Positions 23,847 through 31,588 of a stretch of 37,832 bases of DNA are shown piece after piece. This DNA is from an uncultured Muribaculaceae bacterium (lineage in GTDB: Bacteria > Bacteroidota > Bacteroidia > Bacteroidales > Muribaculaceae), in NCBI GenBank assembly GCA_910579995.1, contig CAJTWH010000029.1, positions 1-37,832 of the forward strand. The letters run 5' to 3'. Position 1 is the first letter of the stretch. Each line of letters starts with the position of its first letter. Position numbers and translations under genes: made by a program. The notes under the pieces are model-generated. The model saw only the letters and a list, made by a program, of their open reading frames with translations, ran no database searches and was not told the origin of the DNA.

Positions 23847-24902
23847 ATGTCTGAGAATATTGATGTGCCAACCCTTGGTGTCCTCAAGTCCAACCAGCTT
23901 GGGGAAGCTTGCTTTGCGCCTGTAGATATACAGGAGAATGATATGGGGGAATTACTGTCAACTTTGCTCAGAGATCATACTACGCAGAGCAACATCTTTT
24001 GGGCAACAAATGATTATGCTGACCATGGAGACGGGTATCAATTTTTCGACCGTATTACTGTAGAAGCTATTACTGGCAAAAAAGGTAATATTATTGTTCC
24101 GCGCTCATTGAAATCGCGCCATCAGCAACACCAGCGTAGCCGCGAGATGGCAGAGGTGTTCACTCCTTCGTGGATTTGCAACAAACAGAATAATCTAATC
24201 GATAATGCTTGGTTTGGTCGTGAGAATGTTTTTAACGCCGAAATAGACAATCCAGACGGCTCGCATACATGGTTGCCATCAGAAGAAAAAATTGAATTCC
24301 CCGACGGCAAAACTTGGCGAGACTATGTCACCGAGAACCGCCTTGAAATCACTTGTGGGGAAGCTCCATATCTCGTAAGTCGATATGACTCTGTAACCGG
24401 GATTCCTATTTCGGTTGAAATGCGAATCGGTCTACTCGACCGCAAGCTGCGCATTGTTGGTGAAAACACCGAAACTTCAGGGGAATGGCTTGCTGCCGCA
24501 AAAGCCGCACTACGCTCCATTTACGGATATGAGTGGCAGGGCGACAATCTCATTATTGCACGTGAAAATTTGCTTTACTCTGTCTGCGACTTTTACAAAG
24601 CGAAATTCGGCCGTAAAATTCCAAGGCAATCTTTGCATGGTATCGCCTATATAATTTCTTGGAATATATGGCAGATGGATGGACTTAAGGGCGTGCTGCC
24701 TAATTCTTGTGGAGAGCGACGCATAGTATCGCAAGACCTTTTTGGCGAATGTGTCAATATAAGCCAATGCCAAGGCTGCAAAGACTGCGACATAAATAAA
24801 CACAACGGTATTTACGCTTTGATTGTTGATTGGCCTTGCGATGTCGCTTCTTCGCAAGTCAGGCATAAAGATCCCATTCGTTTTATCGACCTTATAAAAT
24901 AA
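23847..24902 (+). CDS. Methylase-like accessory subunit of a restriction-modification system
   Basis: A 351-aa protein. Residues 97-112 (RSREMAEVFTPSWICN) match the motif-X entrance of N6-adenine methylases. LEITCGEAPYLVSRYD (166-181) and SIYGYEWQGDNLIIARENLL (224-243) resemble the AdoMet-side blocks I-III. No NPPY catalytic motif is visible; at the expected place the sequence reads WNIWQMDG. Near the end, a Cys cluster (C302, C308, C311, C314, within SQCQGCKDC) could bind a metal. Proteins of this kind are sometimes annotated 'restriction endonuclease subunit M'. It lies 6 nt before the helicase-methylase gene, so the two form one unit. It may be a non-catalytic partner in target binding or methylation. 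No clear promoter was found in the 123 nt before it. Confidence 0.75.
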   Translation: MSENIDVPTLGVLKSNQLGEACFAPVDIQENDMGELLSTLLRDHTTQSNIFWATNDYADHGDGYQFFDRITVEAITGKKGNIIVPRSLKSRHQQHQRSREMAEVFTPSWICNKQNNLIDNAWFGRENVFNAEIDNPDGSHTWLPSEEKIEFPDGKTWRDYVTENRLEITCGEAPYLVSRYDSVTGIPISVEMRIGLLDRKLRIVGENTETSGEWLAAAKAALRSIYGYEWQGDNLIIARENLLYSVCDFYKAKFGRKIPRQSLHGIAYIISWNIWQMDGLKGVLPNSCGERRIVSQDLFGECVNISQCQGCKDCDINKHNGIYALIVDWPCDVASSQVRHKDPIRFIDLIK

Positions 24903-24908
24903 ACGGCC

Positions 24909-27900
24909 ATGGAATATTTCTCATCATTAAAGCCCAAGCTGATTTATGTGTTCCGCATACCTGATACGGCTCACAATGACTGTCTAAAAATAGGCGAGGC
25001 CACTTTTGAGGACGGCAACATCACGCTACCGCCCGGCAGCTCTGCTCTTAACAAAGCGGCTAAAGCCCGCATTGACCAATATACCAAGACTGCCGGAATA
25101 GCCTACGAACTTCTGCACACCGAAATAGCGATAACTATCCGTGGAGGTGCTGTTCTCGGATTCAATGACAAAGAGGTGCATGATGTGTTGCTTCGCAGCG
25201 GTATCAAACGCAAAGTATTCGCCAATGTTAATGGGGCTAACGAGTGGTTCTGTTGCGATTTGACAACCGCCAAACTTGCTATAGCCGCTGTTAAAGAGGG
25301 ACGAAAATCTCTCCATGCATCTGAGATAACCGACGATTATTCGCCTATAATTTTCCGGCCTGAACAACGCGAAGCTATCGACAAAACCCTCAAGCAGTTC
25401 AAGAAAGGAAATCAGATGCTCTGGAACGCCAAGATGCGTTTTGGCAAAACACTCTCTGCTCTTGAAGTGGTCAAAGAACGTGGCGACTTCTGCCGCGTTC
25501 TTATCCTCACTCATCGACCTGTTGTCGATGCCGGTTGGTATGAGGACTTTCAAAAGATATTCTACGATACACCAGACTTCCTCTATGGCTCAAAAACAAA
25601 CGGCGAGACTTTTCTCGCGCTTGAAACTCGTGCGAGAGCCAAGAAAAACCGCTATGTTTATTTCGCTTCAATGCAAGACTTGCGCGGTTCAGAACTTGTA
25701 GGTGGTAACTTCGATAAAAACAACGATGTATTCTCAACCTCCTGGGATCTCATCATTGTTGATGAAGCCCACGAGGGTACACAGACTAATCTCGGCAAAG
25801 CAGTTATGGCTGAATTGACCAAGAAAGATACAAAGGTTTTGAATCTTTCAGGCACTCCGTTCAATTTGCTTGACAACTATGATGAGAACGAAATCTACAC
25901 GTGGGATTATGTGATGGAGCAGCGCGCCAAAGCCCAATGGGATATTGACCACCCCGGCGACCATAATCCATACGCAAGTCTGCCTCGTCTGAATATCTAC
26001 ACCTACGACCTCGGCAGACTTATGAGTGACTATGCCGATGAGGATATAGCTTTTAACTTCCGAGAGTTTTTCCGCACAAAAGAAGATGGCTCTTTCGTGC
26101 ATCATTCCCACGTTGAGAATTTCCTTAATCTCCTCACCAAAACAGATGAGGAAAGTATGTATCCCTTTGCCAACAAGCGCTATCGCGACATCTTCCGTCA
26201 CACTCTTTGGATGGTTCCGGGTGTCAAATCTGCAAAGGCTCTTTCGGCTATGCTCCGAAATCACCCGGTTTTTGGCATGTTTGAAATTGTCAATGTGGCT
26301 GGCGACGGCGACGAGGAAGAAGCCACTGAAGAATCTCTCCGCAAGGTAGAGAAAGCCATTGGCAAGAACCCCGACGAAACGCGTACTATTACACTCTCTT
26401 GTGGCCGTCTGACCACAGGAGTAAGCGTTAAACCGTGGACGGGCGTATTCATGCTCTCCGGCAGTTTCAACACTGCCGCCTCGGCTTATATGCAGACTAT
26501 TTTCCGAGTGCAGACACCGGCTACAATCAATGGGCGAGTCAAAGAGGATTGCTATGTCTTCGATTTCGCACCTGACCGCACCCTCAAAGTGCTTGCCGAA
26601 ACTGCTAAAATCTCCACTAAGGCCGGCAAGCAGGGAGAGTCGGAACGTCGCCTACTTGGAGAGTTCCTTAATTTCTGCCCGATAATCTCCATGGATGGTA
26701 GTCAGATGAATCAGCTCGACACCGAGCACATGCTTCAGCAGCTCAAGCGTGTTTACGTTGAACGCGTCGTTCAAAACGGTTTTGAAGACGGTTTCCTCTA
26801 CAATGATGAACTTACAAAGCTCAATGATATTGATATCTCCAAGTTTGATAAGCTTAGCAAAATCATTGGGCAGACTAAGGCGATGGGCAAACGAAACGAT
26901 ATTACCATCAACGACCAAGGTCTAACCAATGAGGAATATGCCGAAAAAGAAAGGCTTGAAAAGAAAAAGAAGCGAGAGCTTACTGAGGATGAGAAAGCTC
27001 GTCTTGCTGAATTGAAAGCGAAAAAAGAAGGCAGAGACAAGGCTGTGTCGATTCTGCGCGGCATTTCAATCCGTATGCCCTTGTTGATATATGGTGCAAA
27101 TATTACGGATGAGGACAATGAGTTGACAATAGAAAACTTCACCGAGCTCGTCGATGATTTGTCGTGGGAGGAATTTATGCCACCAAAAGTCACTAAAGAG
27201 TTATTCAAAGAGTTCGTGCAATATTATGACCCCGACATCTTCACCGCCGCCGCAAAGCGAATACGTGCAATGGCACGTGCTGCCGACCGTCTTTCTATCG
27301 AGGAGCGCATAGAGCGCATAACAGCCATTTTCTCCACATTCCGAAATCCCGATAAAGAAACGGTGCTTACGCCGTGGCGAGTGGTGAATATGCACCTCAG
27401 TGACACTCTCGGTGGCTACACATTTTATAATGAGGATTTTACTGAACCTATCAGCGAACCGAGATTCGTTGATCGTTGCACTGTCACGACAGAGGTTTTT
27501 ACTCCCGATAGCCGGTTGCTCGAAATCAATTCCAAGTCGGGTCTATATCCTCTCTATCTCGCCTACAATGTCTATCGTTCTCGGCTGCGTAATGCCATGT
27601 TCTCGCCTGAGACACTTGAAGAACATCAGGTTATATGGGACGCAGCTGTTGCAGAAAACATATTTGTTATCTGCAAGACGCCGATGTCCAAAGCAATCAC
27701 CCGACGAACCCTACTCGGATTCCGCAATGGACGTACCAATATGTGGGCGCCCAATGACCTTATCAACAAAATCAAAAACCAACCCGAACTTTTTATCAAA
27801 AAAGTCGGCGACTTAGTAGGAAAGAACGTGAAAATAAACGCAATAGTCGGTAATCCACCGTATCAAGAGGAAGGAGAGAGCACCCGAAAGGCTCCGATAT

Positions 27901-28856
27901 ACCATCTATTCTATGACATGGCCTATAAACTTTCAGATAAAGTTTCGCTTATTACCCCGGGGCGCTTCTTATTTAAGGCCGGTCAAACGCCAATTGAGTG
28001 GATGGAACGTATGCTTTCAGACCCACATGTTAAAGTCGTAGATTATTTTCAAAAATCTAATGAAGTTTTTCCGACTGTTGATATCAAAGGTGGCGTTGCT
28101 ATTACATATCGCAATATCAAAGAAACCCTTGGCCCAATTGGATTCTTCTCTGAATATCCTGAATTAATAAGCATTACAGAGAAAATTTACGCGCACTCCA
28201 CTTTCAAAAAGGGAGAGTTTTCCGAAACAGTATCCTCTCAGGGTATTTATAGATTCTCTGAATATGCCCTTGACGCTTTGCCACACATTCTAAATGTCCA
28301 AGGGAAAGGAACAGCTTCGAAAATCACATCTAATGCTTTTGAAAATTTGCCTGATGTGTTTTTAGAATCTGTACCTCGCGATAACTCCGAATATGTAAAA
28401 ATAATGGGTAGAGAAAAATCAATTAGAACATATAAATGGATAAAATCAGACTACCTACAACCTTGTGAGTATCTTGACTATTTTAATGTATTTGTCCCCG
28501 AAGCCAATGGCACGGGTGCCATTGGTGAGGTACTGAGTACGCCAGTAATCGGCACGCCAGTAATCGGACACACTGATACTTTCCTAAGCATTGGTAAATT
28601 TACATGTGCAGAGGAAGCTGGTGCTTGTCTTAAATATGTTCGGTCAAAATTTGCTCGATGTCTATTAGGTACACTCAAGGCTACCCAACACAATCCAAAG
28701 AATACTTGGGCAAATGTCCCGCTCCAAGACTTCACTTCGGAAAGTGACATTGATTGGAATAAGTCGGTGGAGGATATTGACGCACAACTCTATGCCAAGT
28801 ATGGGCTAACGGATGAGGAAATTGCCTTCATCGAATCAATGATTAAGCCGATGTAG
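24909..28856 (+). CDS. GIY-YIG-like nuclease / SF2 helicase / N6-adenine methylase fusion
   Basis: A 1315-aa multidomain protein. Residues 10-125 resemble a T5orf172/GIY-YIG nuclease: LIYVFRIPD…LKIGEAT, then R54, E89-V-H91 and NEWF (111-114). An SF2 helicase follows: FRPEQ (149-153), Walker A MRFGKT (176-181), DEAH (285-288), SGTP (314-317), GRLTTGVSV (499-507) and QTIFRVQTP (529-537). A charged, coiled-coil-like linker covers about 676-715. The methylase part has TEVFTP (861-866), a motif I-like LEINSKSGLY (871-880) and GNPPY (981-985). The rest (about 1050-1290) looks like a target-recognition region of the Eco57I/type IIG kind. The order nuclease-helicase-methylase-recognition recalls the single-chain type ISP enzymes, but with a GIY-YIG-like nuclease in place of Mrr. 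With the 351-aa partner it probably forms a restriction-modification system against foreign DNA. Confidence 0.88.
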   Translation: MEYFSSLKPKLIYVFRIPDTAHNDCLKIGEATFEDGNITLPPGSSALNKAAKARIDQYTKTAGIAYELLHTEIAITIRGGAVLGFNDKEVHDVLLRSGIKRKVFANVNGANEWFCCDLTTAKLAIAAVKEGRKSLHASEITDDYSPIIFRPEQREAIDKTLKQFKKGNQMLWNAKMRFGKTLSALEVVKERGDFCRVLILTHRPVVDAGWYEDFQKIFYDTPDFLYGSKTNGETFLALETRARAKKNRYVYFASMQDLRGSELVGGNFDKNNDVFSTSWDLIIVDEAHEGTQTNLGKAVMAELTKKDTKVLNLSGTPFNLLDNYDENEIYTWDYVMEQRAKAQWDIDHPGDHNPYASLPRLNIYTYDLGRLMSDYADEDIAFNFREFFRTKEDGSFVHHSHVENFLNLLTKTDEESMYPFANKRYRDIFRHTLWMVPGVKSAKALSAMLRNHPVFGMFEIVNVAGDGDEEEATEESLRKVEKAIGKNPDETRTITLSCGRLTTGVSVKPWTGVFMLSGSFNTAASAYMQTIFRVQTPATINGRVKEDCYVFDFAPDRTLKVLAETAKISTKAGKQGESERRLLGEFLNFCPIISMDGSQMNQLDTEHMLQQLKRVYVERVVQNGFEDGFLYNDELTKLNDIDISKFDKLSKIIGQTKAMGKRNDITINDQGLTNEEYAEKERLEKKKKRELTEDEKARLAELKAKKEGRDKAVSILRGISIRMPLLIYGANITDEDNELTIENFTELVDDLSWEEFMPPKVTKELFKEFVQYYDPDIFTAAAKRIRAMARAADRLSIEERIERITAIFSTFRNPDKETVLTPWRVVNMHLSDTLGGYTFYNEDFTEPISEPRFVDRCTVTTEVFTPDSRLLEINSKSGLYPLYLAYNVYRSRLRNAMFSPETLEEHQVIWDAAVAENIFVICKTPMSKAITRRTLLGFRNGRTNMWAPNDLINKIKNQPELFIKKVGDLVGKNVKINAIVGNPPYQEEGESTRKAPIYHLFYDMAYKLSDKVSLITPGRFLFKAGQTPIEWMERMLSDPHVKVVDYFQKSNEVFPTVDIKGGVAITYRNIKETLGPIGFFSEYPELISITEKIYAHSTFKKGEFSETVSSQGIYRFSEYALDALPHILNVQGKGTASKITSNAFENLPDVFLESVPRDNSEYVKIMGREKSIRTYKWIKSDYLQPCEYLDYFNVFVPEANGTGAIGEVLSTPVIGTPVIGHTDTFLSIGKFTCAEEAGACLKYVRSKFARCLLGTLKATQHNPKNTWANVPLQDFTSESDIDWNKSVEDIDAQLYAKYGLTDEEIAFIESMIKPM
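28504..28525. repeat. Perfect palindrome inside the recognition region
   Basis: CCAATGGCAC-GG-GTGCCATTGG, 10-nt arms around 2 nt, coding for EANGTGAIGE. It lies 13 nt before the tandem repeat at 28539-28568. No second copy was seen in the window. Confidence 0.8.
28539..28568 (+). repeat. 15-bp in-frame tandem repeat
   Basis: ACGCCAGTAATCGG followed by C, then the same again followed by A. It encodes TPVIG twice (residues about 1211-1220). Gain or loss of a unit keeps the frame and changes the protein by five residues. Confidence 0.85.
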
Positions 28857-28953
28857 TCGGAAGAGTCGAGTGGACGGGGAGTGTAAAGAACATATTGAGA
28901 GATAAATTTCCGATTTTTGGCAAATACGTGCTCTCTATACGGCAAAAAAACGC

Positions 28954-28961
28954 TACCTTTG
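28954..28961 (+). promoter_or_regulatory. -7 box for hisS
   Basis: TACCTTTG fits TAnnTTTG and would start transcription near 28968, 23 nt before the hisS ATG. No TTTG lies 19-20 nt upstream, so the promoter is a weaker match. Confidence 0.5.
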
Positions 28962-28990
28962 CACTTCGAAGAATTTTACTTTTTACTTCT

Positions 28991-30349
28991 ATGGCACAGA
29001 AACCTTCTACCCCTAAGGGTACCCGCGACTTTTCGCCAGTCGAAATGTCAAGGCGCAATTATATTTTCGATACTATCCGTCAGGTTTTCGCTCTGTTCGG
29101 CTACCGGCAGATTGAGACCCCGGCGATGGAAAACCTTTCTACGCTTATGGGTAAATATGGCGAGGAAGGCGATAAACTCCTCTTCAAGATTCTTAACTCA
29201 GGTGATTTCATGCGCGGCGTCACACCCGAGGCCCTCGCCGGCGACCCTGCCAAGCTTGCCGCCAAATTGTGCGACCGCGGCCTGCGCTATGACCTCACCG
29301 TGCCCTTCGCCCGCTTTGTTGTGCAGCACCGCGAAGAGCTCCAAATGCCTTTCAAGCGTTTCCAGATTCAGCCCGTATGGCGTGCCGACCGTCCGCAGAA
29401 AGGCCGCTACCGCGAGTTCTATCAGTGCGACGCCGATGTTGTGGGCTCTGATTCGCTCGTCAACGAGATTGAACTCCTCCAGATTATAGATGAAGTTTTC
29501 CGCCGTCTAATAATACGCGTGGCCATAAAGCTCAACAACCGCAAAGTTCTCGCCGGCATTGCAGAGCTTATCGGTGAGCCAGACAAATTGATTGATATCA
29601 CCGTAGCCATTGATAAGATTGACAAAATCGGCCTTGAAAACGTTGAGGCAGAGCTTGCCGAGCGCGGTCTTTCTGCCGACGCCATCACCCGCCTGCGTCC
29701 GCTCCTGCAGATCGACGGCACTACCACTGAGCGCCTCGACAAACTTGCCGAGCTTCTTGCCCCGTCGGAGGTCGGTACTCTTGGTGTGGAGGAATTGAAA
29801 ACTGTAGTTTCAGGCACAGAAGCCCTTGGCCTCGACGCACAGCTCGACCTTGATGTGTCGCTTGCCCGCGGTCTCAACTATTACACCGGCACCATTATCG
29901 AAGTAAAGGCTCTCGACACAGAGATGGGAAGTATCTCGGGTGGCGGACGCTACGACAACCTCACAGGTGTATTCGGCATGCCCGGCCTTTCGGGTGTCGG
30001 TATTTCTTTCGGCGCCGACCGTATCTACGATGTCCTCAACGCCCTCAACCTCTATCCCGAAGAGACAGGCCGCTCTACCCGTGTGCTTTTCGCCAACTTC
30101 GGCAAAGACGAGGCCATGGCTTCAATGCGCATTATCAAGCAGCTGCGCCAAGCCGGTATCGCTGCGGAGATATATCCCGACGCAGCCAAGATGAAGAAGC
30201 AGATAAGCTATGCCAACGCCCTCGCAGTGCCCTTCTTTGCTATGATAGGCGAGAGCGAGCTTGCCGACGGTACTGTCTCGCTGAAAAACATGACTACGGG
30301 TGAGCAGACAACAGTCGCAGCTGCCGATCTCGCCGGCGCCCTTGCCTGA
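28991..30349 (+). CDS. hisS: Histidyl-tRNA synthetase
   Basis: A 452-aa class II synthetase that charges tRNA-His. The start MAQKPSTPKGTRDF carries the family's usual KGTRDF beginning. Motif 2 (FQIQPVWRADRPQKGRYREFYQCDAD), the His-binding LARGLNYYTGTIIEV and GGGRYDNL, and the anticodon-binding domain (about 365-452) are all present. An in-frame ATG at 28895 would lengthen the protein but lies upstream of the -7 box and does not resemble the family. It follows the restriction-like system in the same direction and ends before a terminator. Confidence 0.97.
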   Translation: MAQKPSTPKGTRDFSPVEMSRRNYIFDTIRQVFALFGYRQIETPAMENLSTLMGKYGEEGDKLLFKILNSGDFMRGVTPEALAGDPAKLAAKLCDRGLRYDLTVPFARFVVQHREELQMPFKRFQIQPVWRADRPQKGRYREFYQCDADVVGSDSLVNEIELLQIIDEVFRRLIIRVAIKLNNRKVLAGIAELIGEPDKLIDITVAIDKIDKIGLENVEAELAERGLSADAITRLRPLLQIDGTTTERLDKLAELLAPSEVGTLGVEELKTVVSGTEALGLDAQLDLDVSLARGLNYYTGTIIEVKALDTEMGSISGGGRYDNLTGVFGMPGLSGVGISFGADRIYDVLNALNLYPEETGRSTRVLFANFGKDEAMASMRIIKQLRQAGIAAEIYPDAAKMKKQISYANALAVPFFAMIGESELADGTVSLKNMTTGEQTTVAAADLAGALA

Positions 30350-30364
30350 ATGACATAGAAAATT

Positions 30365-30403
30365 ACAGCGGAGGTGTATCTCTTGGAGATGTGCCTCCGC
30401 TGT
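30365..30403. terminator. Terminator between hisS and lrgB
   Basis: ACAGCGGAGG (30365-30374) pairs with CCTCCGCTGT (30394-30403), followed by a short T run on the plus strand. It serves hisS and, read the other way, lrgB. Confidence 0.85.
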
Positions 30404-30405
30404 TT

Positions 30406-31098
30406 TTATAGTTGTATCAGCTCCAAGATAAATGGTGTCAACAGCGCCGTGAGCAGGCCGTTGATTGTAAGGCCTAAGGATGAGAATGCGCCGTAGCGCT
30501 CGCCGCGCTCCATAGCCGCCGATGTGCCGATGGCATGTGCCGCCGTGCCGAGTGAGAGGCCTTGTGCTATAGGGCTCTTGACGTGTGTCATCTTGATGAT
30601 TCTGAAGCCTGCCATGCCGCCGAAAATGCCGGTGCATATTACAACTGCGGCAGTAAGAGCCGGAATGCCGCCCACAGCCTTTGATATTTCTATGGCTATC
30701 GGCGTGGTTACGGCTTTGGGCGCAAGCGACATGATTATCTCATGCGACGCTCCGAGCAGTTTCGCCACCAAGACTACAGATATGATACCTGCCACACAGC
30801 CGGCAACTTCCGACAGCAGGAGCGGAAGCAATTGCTTGCGTATCGACGATAATTGGCGGTAGAGCGGCAAGGCGAGAGCTACGACCGCCGGCTTCAACCA
30901 CAGCTCTATATATTCACCGCCCGCTTTATAGGTTTCATAATCAATGCCTAAACTTTTCAAAAAGATGATCATTGCAATGATCGATACAAGAATCGGGTTG
31001 AGAAGTTTGATACCGGTGCGGCGCTGAAGAAGCTGTGCTCCAAGAAATGAGATGAAAGTGGCCGCTATAAGAAACAGCTTATTGCTTAGAAACTCCAT
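30406..31098 (-). CDS. lrgB: LrgB/CidB/YohK-family membrane protein
   Basis: A 230-aa membrane protein with 6-7 helices and the family signature MSLAPKAVTTPIAIEISKAVGGIPALTA, followed by GIFGGMAGF and GTAAHAIGTS. LrgB acts with LrgA, proposed as an anti-holin-like control of murein hydrolases and shown in some bacteria to be involved in pyruvate or glycolate transport. Its start overlaps the end of lrgA by 20 nt, so the pair is translated together. Confidence 0.95.
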   Translation of the reverse strand: MEFLSNKLFLIAATFISFLGAQLLQRRTGIKLLNPILVSIIAMIIFLKSLGIDYETYKAGGEYIELWLKPAVVALALPLYRQLSSIRKQLLPLLLSEVAGCVAGIISVVLVAKLLGASHEIIMSLAPKAVTTPIAIEISKAVGGIPALTAAVVICTGIFGGMAGFRIIKMTHVKSPIAQGLSLGTAAHAIGTSAAMERGERYGAFSSLGLTINGLLTALLTPFILELIQL

Positions 31099-31459
31099 AG
31101 TCTGTAGTATGTTTTTTGCCTGAAAGGCTCTTTCTTACCAAGCTGTGCGTCCAGCCTGTGACTGCTATTATCACAACTGTGCTAACAATCGAGGCTCCAA
31201 TGATCGGAAGCCATTGATCCGCTATGATACCCAAACAGTTCATCAGGCCGATACCCGCCGGCACAAAGAAAAATCCGAGGTTGTGGACTAAGAAGTTGGC
31301 AAGTTTTTCCACATAGCGAGGTTTTATAATCCCCGTCTGCAATGAGAGCGTAAGCAGAATCATGCCGATTATGCTTGAAGGAACCGGCACACCGGTGAGC
31401 CATACCACAAATTCCCCGAGAGCTACAAACAGAAATAAGATACCGAATTGCAATATCAT
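31079..31459 (-). CDS. lrgA: LrgA/CidA-family holin-like protein
   Basis: A 126-aa protein with four hydrophobic segments and the family motif GVPVPSSIIGMILLTLSL. A segment VHNLGFFFVPAGIGLMN and a basic C-terminal tail follow. It partners LrgB, which begins inside its last codons. Upstream there are, in order, an intrinsic terminator hairpin (31464-31510), a -7 box (31526-31533) and a 39-bp palindrome (31537-31575). Expression is therefore likely to be regulated at the start or by attenuation. Confidence 0.93.
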   Translation of the reverse strand: MILQFGILFLFVALGEFVVWLTGVPVPSSIIGMILLTLSLQTGIIKPRYVEKLANFLVHNLGFFFVPAGIGLMNCLGIIADQWLPIIGASIVSTVVIIAVTGWTHSLVRKSLSGKKHTTDYGVSKQ

Positions 31460-31463
31460 GATT

Positions 31464-31510
31464 AAAAAACAAAAAATGCCCCATGAATAACTCTTCGTTT
31501 TTCATGAGGC
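31464..31510 (-). terminator. Intrinsic terminator directly before lrgA
   Basis: On the minus strand GCCTCATGA (from 31510) pairs with TCATGGGGC (to 31478), with one wobble, followed by ATTTTTTGTTTTTT. It ends only 5 nt before the lrgA ATG. It may end the BspA-like transcript or act as an attenuator for lrgAB. Confidence 0.7.
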
Positions 31511-31525
31511 GGTGATTAGGTGCGG

Positions 31526-31533
31526 CAAAATTA
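31526..31533 (-). promoter_or_regulatory. -7 box before lrgA
   Basis: TAATTTTG on the minus strand, expected start near 31519, just before the terminator hairpin. The nearest TTTG upstream is 23 nt away and lies in the palindrome, so spacing is not ideal. Confidence 0.45.
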
Positions 31534-31536
31534 CGC

Positions 31537-31575
31537 ATTTTTTCTGATGGTTTTCACAAAACCATCAGAAAAAAT
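31537..31575. repeat. 39-bp perfect palindrome upstream of lrgA
   Basis: Arms of 18 nt (31537-31554 and 31558-31575; central block CTGATGG / CCATCAG flanked by T and A runs) around a 3-nt loop. The T runs are on the 5' side on either strand, so it is not a standard terminator. Its place over the -33 region of the lrgA -7 box suggests an operator. Confidence 0.7.
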
Positions 31576-31588
31576 CTTGCGCTTCCTC

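Noticed and set aside
23847..28856. BREX, DISARM or retron identity for the restriction-like locus
   Set aside because: No PglZ, BrxC, DUF1998, phospholipase D or reverse transcriptase gene is present.
28895..28990. Upstream start for hisS
   Set aside because: The ATG precedes the -7 box; homologues begin near MAQKPSTPKGTRDF.
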